Shown one piece after another: positions 38,340-51,419 of a stretch of DNA of 64,000 nt. Within the stretch, counting starts at the first letter, position 1. The number at the start of each line of letters is the position of its first letter. The position numbers were made by a program, and so were the translations under genes. The DNA is from Adenophora triphylla var. japonica (taxonomy: Eukaryota; Streptophyta; Magnoliopsida; Asterales; Campanulaceae). Below the pieces are notes generated by a model that was not told where the DNA came from, made no database searches, and was given only the letters and a program-made list of their open reading frames with translations. Location of the stretch: assembly GCA_022495995.1 (NCBI GenBank), contig JAFEMH010001301.1, positions 1 to 64,000 of the forward strand. Reading direction: 5' to 3'.

Positions 38340-38860
38340 GTTATGATCTTGAGATCATAACCTGATTTATATATGTAATTGCTGAAATTGAGAAGAAGAA
38401 GTAGAAGAAGATAGAGATTAATTTGAGAAAGAGAGAGAGAATTGGGTAAGAAGTCTGATAATATTTTCTGAATCCCTTTTCCAAAATATTACAATTGCTA
38501 TATATCTACTTCACAAATTTCTTCTAAAATGACACCGTCTAATTGTACGTTCAACACTAATAGGCCTTAACTCAAAATGACGTCATCTATATAAAATCCA
38601 AATAAAACCCCAACTCTTGTAATTGACCTGCTTTTGTTTGTCCCCTTCTGGTGGTGGCTCAGTGTCATGCCATATTTCATCCTCTTTAACTACACCAGTT
38701 TAACAAGTGTGCTGAACTCACCTTCAATGTTCCTGTGAGGTTGTACTCCAATTCGTGAAACAATCACCATAGCAAACTTCTCCCAAGGCATTGCATCTAC
38801 CTCATCAATACAAGCTTGATAGCAGTCATCTGCCTCTCCTTCCAAATGGATCGTTGCCAA
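38340..38860 (-). pseudogene. Gypsy gag and LTR-like fragment inside the CACTA element
   Basis: On the minus strand about 38860-38700 encodes a degraded gag piece, ATIHLEGEADDCYQACIDEV then MPWEKFAMVIVSRIGVQPHRN. This resembles the Retrotrans_gag domain of chromovirus-like Gypsy elements. Sequence at 38340-38640 is LTR-like, with a tgttatgatcttgagatcat inverted motif at one end. It is an old, truncated retroelement piece. Confidence 0.55.
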
Positions 38861-40369
38861 TTCTACTTTATCTTCTTACCAAATTGTGACTTTTCAAATA
38901 ATGCGGTGGGAGTATTTAGAAGGATCTTTATTTCGTTCTTCAATAGTCATTTTGTTTCCATGATATGTTCTAACCAAATGCGCAAGCAGCTAATTCTTTG
39001 CAATATGTCTCTTGTTTTCAGTTGTGCTTGCTTATGTAGAAAAGGCTTTGTGGATTGCTAAAGTTGTAATATTGGTAAAAGGGCTGGTGCCATAGGTAAA
39101 GAGAAATTTGTACCCTGTTGACTTGGATATACATCTGGCTTTCAAGCCCCTGCTTTTTTAATATCATCTTGTTCTATTTAAGTAGTTCTTATTAGCTCCT
39201 TTTGAAAAATAAGAATGAAGGAACTCGTATACAGGGTAACTCTATTACAGTATTTACTTTATTATGTATCAGAAGAGAGGAAAACTGGATTATCTTTTGT
39301 TGTAGCTTCTTGTATTCATAATCTAAGTGCTATGTTTCAGTATTGTATTTCCAGTGTAAATGAAGCGTTTTACATGTTCTGGGCTATATGATTTAGCATC
39401 ATATAGTCCGTTTTTATATTGCAGGCTATGATCTGCCCCCACTTAAGTGCTTTTGTTGGCAATAAGTTTGTTTTTATATGCTTGCAAACTGAGTTATCAC
39501 AAATGAGAACATGTGGTGAAGTAGGTAAGCTAAAATCTGAAATGACCAAATGTAAACTACCAAAGCACTAGTTAGGAGATGTGAGATCAACAACAAGGCT
39601 ATATACTGGGGAGACCATAATATCATTACAGGAGCTTGAGGATGAAATACTTGAGTATGGTAGGAGTATCGAAGAGCTTGAAAAGAACTGAAATGTCTTC
39701 AAATTCAACATAGGTTCTAAAATGAGGTTTGTCTAATTACTACTCAGTAATTATTTTTCTGCTTGAGGACTAGTGGCATAGTGTGGCAGTTGCAGACTTG
39801 ACCCCCCCTCGACACACGCACCCACAACAAGTCAGCAGTCAAACAATTGTTGGAAGAAGATAGGGTGTTATTAGCTATGCTACCTTTCTCTGATTGTTGG
39901 AAGAAGATAGGGTGTTATTAGCTATGCTTCCTTCATGTGTTGTTCTGTTGTTGGCAGATTTTAATTAGATATTGCAGGGTATTTTGCTGGTAAACTCATC
40001 TGGCCAATGCCCGTGAATGTAATTGAAATGTGTAAAGCTAATTTCTATACTTTGTGTTGCACAATTTTTTTTCCAGGTTTCATTCAATAGCAAGGACACA
40101 TGGATTTTATTGCAAGAATGTTATCAAGGAACAAACTTCTAGCGGAGGCAATTTTTTCAATAGTATGCAATCTGGATTATTTGAACTAGTTGGAGACTTA
40201 ATTATTTAGATTAGAGTATTTTTAATGAAAATTTGAGTAGTTCTACGTGATCTAGGTTTTTTTTTTTTGGCAAAGACCTATATTTGAATGATGTAGCTGA
40301 TTAACTTTGGATTATTTGTTTAGTTCTCATTATAAGTACCTCGTTGAATTGATTATGGTTATTGTGTTA
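38861..40369. other. CACTA interior with short duplication, no recognised gene
   Basis: AT-rich. A block of about 40 bp containing ttggaagaagatagggtgtt is directly duplicated at about 39849 and 39897. A possible exon on the plus strand near 39640-39690 encodes ELEDEILEYGRSIEELEKN and a stop, with an upstream acag acceptor; its origin is unknown. Confidence 0.4.
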
Positions 40370-40476
40370 GTCCCTCCGTCCCAAGATAAATGTTCAAAAA
40401 CATTTCAAATTTGCTTTTGATAATGAGTAAATTTGAAAAAATAATGAGCATTCAATTTATTTTGAGACGAATGGAG
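40370..40476. mobile_element. Short Stowaway MITE in the CACTA element
   Basis: About 107 bp with tccctccgtcccaag at the left, gacgaatggag at the right and TA on both sides (40368-40369, 40477-40478). The ends are complementary (gataaatgttca against aatgagcattca). This is the usual form of plant Stowaway elements. Confidence 0.75.
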
Positions 40477-43400
40477 TAGTTCATATTGATGATTAAGATT
40501 TATATTTTGGGATACAAGCTTGTTTGGGTCGTTGAAAGTCGACCTTAAATCTTTCCCTCCAAAAAAATAAATTGGCGCTAAATTAATATTAGGGTCGGCG
40601 ACGCATGTCCCTAATAATTTCCCGAAAAAAAAATAAATTGGCGCTAAATTAATATTAGGGTCGGCAAGTCCGACCCTATTAACTCGTCCCAAATAAAAAA
40701 TTGGCTCCAAAATATTCCCGCTAAATTAATTTTAAGGACCAAAGCATGCCGTCTTTAATACCTTTTTAGGGACGGTGACGGGGGTCCCAGAGTTTTAGAG
40801 TCGCCTGTTATTTAAGACCCCAAAGTCCCGTCCTTAAGGCCGACCTAAAAACCTTTAGGGACGGCATATTGACCTTTAGGGACGGTGACGGGCCGACCCT
40901 AATAACTATGTTTTTTGTAGTGGATGGAACTGCATAAGGTGTAACAGGGACCATATTGGCACTGAAAGGCATCATCCTGGGGTTTCCATACATATTCATG
41001 CAAGGCTGAATGGGAGGGAAAGCAGCAGAATTCCAATAGGAGGATGCATAACCTGGTATACCACATTGGAACATGGCTTCCCCTGAAATCCAATCACAAA
41101 GACAATTGATCGGGAATCGGGCCCTACCTCAACTTAGCACAATTGATCAGAATCAGGCCCTACCTCAACTTAAATACTTGTAAAAAGTAATGCATAGTCT
41201 TTACCAGTCTGAAACATAGGATGTGGTGTGGAAGCAACAGGGCAGTCTCTTATAAAATGGTCTGGAGAGCCACACTTGTAACAAGTGCGGTCCACCTGTA
41301 CCAAAAAGTTCAATTATAATCAGTCAAACAGAACTCGGTGACCTTGCAAAACAATTGCAACATGAAAATATCTGTCTTTTCAACCTTGTTAGTTCTTTAT
41401 TCTCTTTCAGTATAAGCAAATAAATCTGTTGCAGTTATATTCCTATCTCACCTTTCCTTCTCAACAAGAAACCGTGAAACCGTATGAGCCTAAGCCTTTT
41501 GAAGATATTGGCTTCCTCGTTAAGTACTTCAAATATTGTAGTACATAAACTTCACACGCAAGCATATGAAGTAGAATAATTAATGGAGAAAACAATGGTA
41601 CAAGTCTTAACCTTTTTGGTTCCACCAGCAGTCATTAAACTTCTTTCTCCACCTGAAAAAGGATCAATAACATTTTTAATAATTTTCTTCCCAGGTGTCT
41701 TTCTTCTTCTGGTTGATAAACATACCCCAGCTTTGAATCCCAACTTTAGTCTCACAATTGTGACTGTTAAAGGACAAACCGTTAAGGAGCTCAAAACTAA
41801 CCATGCATACTCCAGACACATGTCAGGAATCAAATTGAGGGTTTCTTTTTTTCCTTTCACTTTCCTAATCCCCCCCCCTTGAGGTTCCAAAAAGTTTACT
41901 CGTATGGATACTAGACTACAAAGAGGTAAAATTATAGGAAGGTTCTACCTTCAGGAGAAACCCAATATCCCCTCCTATTGATGGTAGAATCAACTGTAGT
42001 GAAACAGTGAAACACGTTACAAAGGAAGATAACGAAAATTAAAGATGAGGAAATAAGAAACTAGGGCAAAGAAGTTGATCATAAAAGGTAGCTGGGAGCA
42101 AGGGAAACAATACCTTCATCAGACACATGATTTTGTGGCCAACAGATTGGCTGGTTTTCCCCTTGAAAGTTGGTAGCGGCTGGCAAATGTTCAGGCCCAT
42201 TTAAACTCCCATTAAATTGTCTTCCCCTGAGTGATGAAGAAAGAGGATAACTAGAGCCTTCCAAGGATGCATTTTTCCTGCACAGTTTCTTGTAAAATGA
42301 TTGAGCCATTATTTGGTTGGATCCTTTCTCTGTTGCAGAGGGAGAACTAGGCATGTTTGGCTTCCTTTTGGTCACAGCCACAGCACAAGAAAAATTCATT
42401 GCTTGAATTCCAGATTCTCCATCTGAAATCAATTTTTCAATATTTATGAACCAGGAAGTAAAAGTAAAGTTCCCCAACCCCACACTAGTTTCACCAACAA
42501 TCACTGTCATGTGATTTGTTTACTTACCAGGGGCATACTTTTGCAAATCATTGTCCATGCTAGTGGTGAGATTCCGAAATTCAAGAAAATGTTCAATCGC
42601 TTGCCGAAGAGATAAATTGGGTAGCAAGTCCTGAACCCTGCATTTGGTAGAGGAACATTTAGGACATCTTGCCTCCGCAGCAAGAACTTCGCGGATGCCT
42701 GTGACATGTTAGCAAAGAAGGTGTCAAACATGTATGTTAACGATACTATCACTACACATTTTCATACATTTCAAAAAAAAAAGTACAATTTAGTAATTTT
42801 CAGAAAATACGACTTCGTTTAACCATTTCAAGCGTTGTATGCAGAAACAAAAATGAAAACAAATTCAATATAATCCCCCATCATGAGAGGCTGATTATAC
42901 TCAACGCATTGAAATATGAAAAATAACAATACGCTAAAAACTTACACTTTTCACAAAAACTATGCTGGCAGCATGGTAACATCACAGCTTCCTTGAAGAA
43001 CACGTCGCAAAGTGGACATCTCAGTTCTGATGGCAGGTCGGCGTATTGCGGATCAAGAGAATGGGCACTAGCTTTTCTGTGTCACAAGCAAAAAAAAAAT
43101 AAAAAAAAAATGAGATTGCTGAGACATTTAACCCAGGAAATATGGATGAGATTTGAAATAATCAATATTTACTTCTCCATTTTCATGGGTTCTTGAAATT
43201 CCGTCTTCTGTAGACTTTGTCCTTCCGCCCCGCTATCTGTGCATACATCGACATTCAGAGTTGATAAATTTCAGAACCATCGGGAAAAAAAAAGTTGTGA
43301 AAATATGCAAGTAATAGTATCCACCTCTTGGAGCAGCTTCACTAAGGTCACTTGCTTCATGCTTCCATCTTGAGCTGGAAAAAACAAAGCATCACAATAA

Positions 43401-43632
43401 ATACCAAAACTCCTAAAGGCCTGTGGACTATTGTCTACATAAGGGTCAAGTTTTAGTTATTTATTTGTTTTGATATAAGAAAATTTTGGATTAAAAGGAA
43501 GAATACGCATGAGTGGTCTTTCGAACAGAAAAAACAAGTGTATGTGTGTGTGTGTATTATTATACACACCTGCAGACACACATTTATAATGTCTTACCAG
43601 CTATAAAGCATTGAAATACCAATAAGAAAATG

Positions 43633-44402
43633 TGATACGATCCTATAAAATACATTGGGCCCTAATAATAAGAAACCAGGCCCAATAGCTAATTAAGGTC
43701 CAGGCCCACTGGGCTTGGGCCGCCCAAGGAAATTTGCCCTGGCAGCAACATAAAAGGAATAGGCTCCTTGGAGCTATTTAGATAGGCCCCGGCGAGAAGG
43801 GACGTGGGGATACAGATTTTTGGGGCAATGGGGCCATGCGAAAGACATGGCCGAGCTCATGCTTACCTGATAAGTAAGAGGAGTACGTTGCTCGCGGGCT
43901 ACCTAGGTTAGGGCGACATGACGCTTGATGTCGCCTATAATCGTTGTCGCCGTGAGCGACATGGAACTTAGGGCGTTACCGGGATGTTACGTTGATTGTC
44001 GCCTACGCCCTTAACCCTAAATACTTGTGATGGATGATTGATGTGACAAGGTGAATAGTGAAATCCCACTAAGTTAAGGTTGGTTGAGAGACCTCCTTTG
44101 GATGATTGACAAGTGTCCCTACGTGCAAGGCACATGGGGGGCTTAGGAGTATATAAAGGGTGAATAGTGCTCATTGCATGGTAAGATCTCTCTCTCTACC
44201 TTCTCTCTCTAAACCTCCATTGTTGTACTCTCTTCCTTGTCCATCTAACCTTATTCTCACGCCGGAGGGGGTACGCCGGAGACACCCCCGGCCTAGTTTA
44301 CGTGTGTTTCTTGTGTGTAGACGAGCTGTTAAGGAGGAAGCTGCCGAAGTATCCATTGTCACTTCAGTCCCTGTGCAACCAAGATTTCTCATGGTAGCAT
44401 CA
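43633..44402 (+). repeat. 5' LTR of Gypsy-2
   Basis: The partner of 56558-57327. A TATA box (tatataaagg) is at 44150-44159 with a CT-rich region downstream, the likely promoter and start region. Compared with the 3' LTR it reads gacgcttgatg for gacagttgatg and gccgtgagcg for gccagagcg, both CAG-site changes. Confidence 0.93.
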
Positions 44403-44423
44403 GTTGGTTCCGTTGCCGGGACC
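44403..44423 (+). promoter_or_regulatory. Primer-binding site of Gypsy-2
   Basis: TTGGTTCCGTTGCCGGGACC (44404-44423) lies one base inside the 5' LTR and is identical to the site of Gypsy-1. The primer tRNA is not assigned. Confidence 0.75.
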
Positions 44424-44623
44424 TGAAATCTTCCTTCTTGTATGATGGTTCAAAGGTTTGTGGATGGTTGGAAGAGCACCGGTATTTTCAGTTGTTGAGG
44501 TTGACGTGTTAGGGTTTGAATCCATTGGTGTTGGTACAAAAAGTGTGTTTCAGGTTTGTTACTTTGGAAAAAGGTTATTGGGTAGTGGTTTATGATCATT
44601 GTTAAGCCCAGAAAGTGCCCAGA

Positions 44624-47600
44624 ATGGTTCAAGATAAGAACGCCCAGACGAAGGATACCCGCAATCTGGAGTTGGAGACGCCTAATCGCAAGGATACCCG
44701 CGGGGCGAGATCAGGAACTGCCCGGGAGGGCGAAGTCCATACTACAGATACCGATTCGGCAATCAGGAGCACCAGGAGGCGAGAAGAAAGAGAAAGAGAA
44801 GCGAGAAACAAAGAAAAGGCCGTAGATCAGGATCCCGTTCCTTCTAAAACCCAGAGTGCTAGGGCCGAAGCTGAGAAGTTAAGGAAGGAGAACGCCTATA
44901 TGATGAAGGTTCTCGCGAACAATGAGAGGTTAAAAAGATGGGCCAAGCACCTACGGTGATCCCGCCTGAGTTGTCGATCGAAGTGGAAGGGCAGGATAGA
45001 GGAGGACGGAGTGCCAGTCAGAATGCTTCTAGGCGAGATGAAGGGCGAGCAAGGGACATGTCGCCGCACGGAGACGAGGAAAGAGGTCGTAGGCGTCGAA
45101 ATGATGAAAGGGCGAGATCCGAAAGGGCCAAAAGGAGGCGCGCAGATCGCCTTGAAGAAGGAAGGATTTATCACAAGTCGGGAAATTCGCGAGATGACTC
45201 TTATTATTTTGGCTATGAAAGTGATGAGGGATCCACAATGACAGAGACTATGCGCCAAGTCGCTCGAGATATTCCGATGACGAAACGTATGTGAGAGAAA
45301 GATCGCATCGTTCCAGGTATTCTGACAGAGCTCGTCGGGATGAGTTGTCGCTGCGGGATAGAGACCGTAGGCGGCGAGAAAGGAGTGATAAGGAAAGGGC
45401 AGAGAAAGCCGCAGAAGCCGAAAAGATTGCAGAGGCTGTCAGAGTGGCCGAAGCTTTAAAAGCCGTGGAGGCGGCCAAAGCCACAGAATTGGAAAAGGCG
45501 AAGAAAAGTGAAGATGATAAGTGGAGGTCCGAAATGGCAGAGATGGCAAAGAAGATTAAAGAGTTATAAGCGGGAACCAAGCCCCAGGAAATGAAAGGTT
45601 CTTATTTGGCCCCATTTGCGAAGAACATCCAGATTGCCGCCCCTGACCCTGCTTTTCGCATGCCGAATCTACCAAATTATTCAGGGAACACTAGAGCTAA
45701 CACTCATGTTGGAGGGTTTGAGGTAACGTTGTCGCTATTGACCGATAATGAAGCCGTAATATGCAAGGCGTTTGCGAGCACTCTCGCCGACCATGCATTG
45801 GAGTGGTTCTTGGCGCAGCCGGCGGAGTCAGTGTCGGGGTATCAGGACCTCAAAAATAAGTTTTTGGCGAGATTCAGTGGGTCAGGAGCGCAGCCCGCTC
45901 AAAAAACCGAGCTGTGCAGTTTGAAGCAGAATGAAGGAGAGAGTATCTCGGCTTTTACTGATAGGTTTATGGGAGTGGTGAATCGAATTGCTGATGTCAG
46001 TCAAAGCGGGATCATTATGTTGTTCAACTCTGGGTTTTTCAAGGCGGAATTCTGTATGCGGCTACCCAAGACTACTGGCGAGCTATATGAAAGGGTTAGA
46101 GCCTATTGCAGTGGTACAAAGGAGGAGGTAGTCAAGGTCTCCCCTCCAGCAGCAGGTCCCAGCAGGAAAAGTGTTAAAGAAAGAATAGAGGTGGTGAAAG
46201 AGGAAAACAAGGGCGAGTTAGGAGGTCGCAGCGGAAATCGTTCTGGTGGGGGCAGGAGCGGCCGTGGTAGGGGCCAGAGTCAGGGAAAGATGATCAAGTT
46301 CAGTAAGTTGAATACTTCTTTGAGCGAGATCTTTCGGAAAGAGGAATTCCCAGAGCCTTATCCCATCCGATAAGGATCTTATGCCGCCAGGGATCCGAAC
46401 AAGTATTGCGATTTTCATAAGGACAAGGGGCATAGTACGGAGAATTGTTATAATTTGAGGAGGATTGTAGAAGGGAGGATTGATAATGGCGACTTCAAGC
46501 AGTATCTTGAGGGAGATAAGAGGCGAGATGAAGGCGGGAAGAGCCAGGAGAAAGTGCGGGATAGAAATATCGTTGATGTGATTCAGGATCCATTGCCTAG
46601 TATCGCTCAGCTTGATAATCAAATTATGATGTTGTCGCACAGTTTCGACATTCCTCCGTTTGTCGCAAGTGAGGACAGGGTGATTAGTTTCTCAAGAGGC
46701 GAGCTAGCTGCTACGAAAGGTCATGGGAACCAACCGGTGGTCATCACTATTTGTCCGGGAAACAGTGGTACAGCGCGTGATGGTCGATTCAGGGGCGAGT
46801 AGGAATGTCTTGTATTATGAGGCTTTTCGAAGGATGAACTATACTGATGCAAATTTGGTACCATATAAGGGATATCTCGAAGGATTTACAAATCATTCGG
46901 TTAAGGTTAAAGGAACAATTATGTTGGAAGTGGAGGTCGGAGAAGGTGATCTGGTGAGAAGCGAGGTGTGGAATTTATGGTGATTGATTTGGTTTCCGCA
47001 TATAATGCCATAGTTGGAATCCCTTTTTGCCGAAGTTTTGAAATGGTGTTGTCGATCCCGCACCAAAGGGTAAAGTTTCCAACCTCTAAAGGTATAGGAT
47101 GTTTGAAGAGTGAAGCGATCACTGTGGCGAGAAAGAAAAAGGAAATGATGAAAGCCAAGGGGGCTTCTACTAGCTCAATGACGACAAAGTCTCATTCTAG
47201 CCAGTTGAGGATCAACGTGATAGAATTCGTGGAGCCTGAAGATTGGGTGGAAACTGAAAGTATGAAGGATGGGACGGCTTTGATTGTCGCAAACAAATGA
47301 GGAGGCCAAGCGGAATGAAATGGTCATGTGGCGACCGCCGTGCAAGCGTAGAGAAACATGTCGCAGGGAGACGGATCTCTAAGTGATGTCGCGAAGATGA
47401 GACCGGACATGAATTACCCTGGTGCGGTTCAATTTGTTCAGATGGAGGAGCCCAGGATTGAGGAAATAATGGTGGAAGATTCTGTTACTGAGTCTGATGA
47501 GGATTGTGAAACGGTGGAAGTCGAGGATGAACAGGGGCAACCTACCGGCAACTCGTTTGATAATCCTGCGAGGGTGATTCCCGCCAATGCCCCGATTAGT

Positions 47601-50600
47601 AGAAAGCGGAAAAGGATAGAAGTTGAAACTTTAGAGACGCGAGATGAGCCCGAGATTCAGGCTGGCGAAGAGCTTGAAGAGGTAGAGATTAATCAGTATT
47701 TCCCGGAGCAGCGGGTTAAAATCGGGAAGCAACTATTCAGGGATGAGCGAGAAAGACTGATGGAATTCCTTAAGGATAGTCTGGATGTGTTCGCTTGGCG
47801 ACCAGAGGATATGAGGGGGATTGACGAGAACGTTGCTCTGCACTGCTTGAATGCCGATCCCAATGTTGAGCCTTTTAAGCAAAGGGTTAGGCACTTGTCG
47901 CCAGAGAAGGAGAGCGCAGTTGTTGAAGAGGTTGATAAATTGCTGAAGGCGGGAATCATAGAAGAGATTCAAAATCCCGTTTGGTTGGCATGTCCCGTTA
48001 TGGTCCTAAAGTCGAACAAAAAATGGCGGATGTGCATTGATTTTACCGACCTAAACACCGCCCGCCCTAAGGATCGCTACCCGCCGCCTAAGATTGACAA
48101 GTCAAGTTGATTCGATTGTCGGGCACAGTGGTTTTCGCTTTATTGATGCTTACTCAGTGGTACCATCAAATCAAAATGTGCGAGAATGACAAGGCGAAGA
48201 CAAATTTTTCGAACCCCCAAAGGTAATTTTTGCTATAAGATGATGCCTTTTGGCTTGAAGAATGCCGGGGCGACTTATCAACGAATGGTAAATGAAGTCT
48301 TCAAGTCGCAGATTGGGCGAAACTTGGAGGCTTATATTGATGATATGGTGATAAAGACAAAGGAGTATGATCATGTGTTAGATCTCGCTGAGACGTTTGA
48401 GAATCTAAGGAGGAACTCAATGAAATTGAACCCGAGTAAATGCACATTTGGTGTCACAAATGGGAAAGTTTTGGGTTTCCTGGTGAACAGACGCATGATA
48501 GAGGCTAATCCCGAAAAGATTCAAGCTTTACTGGATATGTCGCCGCCTAAGTCAATTCGAGAAATCCAGAGGTTGAATGGAAGGATTATCGCTTTGGGGA
48601 GGTTCATTTCCAAGTTGGCAGAAAGGTGTTTACCGTTCTTTAAGGTTCAAGGGGGTAAAGAGTTTTGTTTGGAATGAAGAGTGTGATGTCGCTGATCAAA
48701 TGAAGACCTATTTCGGGCAAGCCTCCCATTTTGTGTAGCCCCGTTGAAGGGGAGGAGTTGTTTGTATACTTAGCCGCTTCCGTACTTGGCCGTAGCCGCC
48801 GTTTTGGTGCGCGAGGATAAGGGGGTCAAAGGCCGATTTACTATGTGTCAAAGGCATTGAGCGAGGTAGAGTCAAGGTACTTTAATGCCGAGAAGCTGAC
48901 CTATGCTTTAGTGGTGGCCGCGAGAAAATTGAGAGCTTATTTTGTCGCACACACCATTGTTGTATTAAGTGACGCTCCTCTTAGGAAGATTTTGCAGCCG
49001 CTGATGTCCGCGGGAAGATTGTTGAAATGGTCTATTGAGTTAACCGAGTTTGATATTAGATACGAATCTCGCCGCGCAATCAAGGCGCAGCTTTGCGTAT
49101 TTCATCGTGGAGACATCCTTCATTGGGTCGCGAGACGAGATCACGGGAATAAGGAGAAGGAGAAAGAGGAGAGTCAAAGTGAGCCTAGTTCGATGGTAGA
49201 AAGGGTGAGACCGCCCGATTGTTGGGTTTTATATGTGGACGGCTCATCTTCAAAAGAGAGGGCGGCGCGGAATCACCCTAACCTCGCCTGATGAGGAGGT
49301 CAAGTACGAGAAAGCGTTGAGGTTTAAATTCAGTGTCTCAAATAATCAAGCTGAGTACGAAGCATTGATAGCCGGAGTAGAATTGGAGCGAGATATGGGA
49401 TTGACTAAGGTTGTGATTCATTCAGATTCCCAATTGATCGTTAATCAAGTGAATGGTGATTTTGGAGTCTTGAGCGCTGTCTTGATGAAATATTGTGACT
49501 TGGCGAGAAGTTTGTTAAAAAGTTTTGAATTCTGGGAGTTGGTTCGGATTGATAGAGCTGATAACTCGCGAGCTGATGAGTTGAGCAGGTCAGCGGGAGC
49601 TGAAGTACAGAACACTGCCGATGAGCCAATAATTGAATATGTCGAGATGCCGGTGATCAATGCATACCGTCATGAGATTATCGATGGCGAGAAGGATTGG
49701 GTTGTTGAAATGAAGGAATTCTTGGATATGGGGGAGTTGCCGCCAGATGAGAGCAAGGCAAAGTTGATAAAGGCGACATCACCAAGGTTCACTGTGCAAG
49801 ATGGAGTGTTATATAGGAGATCCTTCTCGAAGCCGTTGATGAGGTGTGTTGGGCCGAGCATGGTGCAGAAAGTACTGTTTGAAATTCATGAGGGTATTTG
49901 TGGAGGCCATCCTGGTGCGAGAACGCTAGCTGACAAAATATTATTTCATGGATATTATTGGCCCAAATTTTAAGGAAAGATGCAGAGTTGTATGTTAAGA
50001 AGTGCGAGAAGTGTCACCGATTTGGCAATATTCCGCGACAACCACCCACCGAGCAGACACCTATCAGGCCAACTTGGCCGTTCGACATGTGGGGAATAGA
50101 TTTGATAGGGCCTTTCCCGAAGGCCAAGGGTGGTTGCCGCATGTGGTTGTCGCAGCTTGATTATTTTACAAAGTGGACAGAGGCTAAAGCTTTAGCGACA
50201 ATTAGTGAGGATCAGTTATCAAGTTTGTGCAGAAAACATTTGGTGTAGATATGGGGTCCCTCGAGCAATCATTTCGGATCATGGTACTCGCTTGGAAAGA
50301 AATTCTCGGCGGAATGTGCAAGAGTTAATGTTAAACATTGGATGTCGGCGGTTTACCGACCACAAGGCAACGGTCGTGCGTAAGCGGCTAACAAGCAGAT
50401 CATTGTAACCTTGCGCAAAAACCTTGAAGGAAGGGGAGGAGCATGGCTTGAGGAGTTGCCTATAGCTTTATGGTATGTGCGAACCACTGTCAAAGGTTCA
50501 ACTGGTGAGACTGCCTTTGCCCTTACATATGGATCGGAGGCTATGGCGCCTGCCGAGATGGCTTTGCCAACATATCGGGTTACTTATTATGATGAGGCGA

Positions 50601-50929
50601 GAAACGGACAAAGGCGGTGCAATGATTTAGATTTGATTGATGAGAAGAGGATGTATGCGAGAATGAAAATGATCAATTACAAGCAAAGGATGAAGGCTAA
50701 GCATGATAGGCGAGTTAATAAAAGGTCTTTTGATGTCGGAGATTGGGTCTTGAGAAGTGCAGAGGTAACTGGAGCCAAGCCAGGTTACACCAAGTTGAAC
50801 GAAAAGTGGGAAGGTCCATTTCAAGTGTCAAGCGTGGTGCGAGAAGGAACATACAAGTTGCGAAAACCGGATGGCGAGGAGCTGAAGAACGCTTGGAGTG
50901 TCGACCATCTCAAGCGATTCTATCAGTGA
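44624..50929 (+). pseudogene. Gypsy-2 gag-pol polyprotein, multiply frameshifted
   Basis: Starts MVQDKNAQTKDTRN at 44624 and ends KNAWSVDHLKRFYQ with a stop at 50927-50929. Gag is in 45591-46373 (FRMPNLPNYSGNTRAN). Protease VDSGASRNVL is near 46778. RT has YIDDMVIKT near 48333. RNase H SRYFNAEKLTYALV is near 48870. The second RNase H (VSNNQAEYEALIAGVE) is near 49335. Integrase has HEGICGGHPGA (49885), CEKCHRF (50005) and WGIDLIGPFP (50092). Compared with Gypsy-1 it has shifts near 44935, 46370, 46770, 48105-48200, 48650-48840, 49260, 49965 and 50220-50400. Several sit at inferred CAG/CTG sites. Residue identity to Gypsy-1 in RT and integrase is very high. Confidence 0.9.
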
Positions 50930-51245
50930 AGCCGCAGCGACCTTTCTATTCTCTTTTTGATTGTTTGCCGTAGATCATAAAAGTTGTATAACTTTTCCTT
51001 GTTGATATTTTGACTGTCGATAGGGAGGGGAAGTTATGTAAAATTTGTAGATCTGATGGCATGTAAATTTGTGTATAGCATGAAAGCAATGGTGGGAGGT
51101 ATTTTCAATATGATTGTCGCGAATGGGTTACTTGTAAAATACTAATGAATTTCCCCTTTGATTGATGACTTCATGAACCAGATAAGAAAGTTGTCTGCCA
51201 TGAAAGCCCGAAGAAAGCGATAAAGATTGTTGCCGCTCATGCCGA
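50930..51245 (+). other. Gypsy-2 spacer after pol
   Basis: No gene. AT-rich untranslated sequence, equivalent to 26991-27225 of Gypsy-1 in the opposite orientation. Confidence 0.6.
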
Positions 51246-51366
51246 CAAAGCTTAAAGATGGACTGACAAAGCTTAAAGATGGATTGACAAAGCTTAAAGA
51301 TGGATTGACAAAGCTTAAAGATGGATTGACAAAGCTTAAAGATGGATTGATAAAGCTTGAAGATGG
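51246..51366. repeat. 21-bp tandem repeat in Gypsy-2
   Basis: Six copies of a 21-bp unit containing aaagcttaaagatgg and attgac. Because 21 is a multiple of three, it stays open in several frames, but no protein is implied. Confidence 0.93.
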
Positions 51367-51419
51367 AGTGCGACCTGGGGACATTGAGGCCCAGGCGCGG
51401 CGTCTGGAGATAGTGGTTC

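Noticed and set aside
41583..41882. A 99-codon plus-strand ORF (MEKTMVQVLTFLVPP) that looks like a secreted or membrane peptide
   Set aside because: It overlaps a minus-strand exon and introns of the PQT3-like gene and has no supporting context.
44896..49861. Minus-strand ORFs opposite to Gypsy-2 pol
   Set aside because: Same shadow effect. The real antisense gene of this element lies at 53187-55662 and is supported by its Gypsy-1 homolog.
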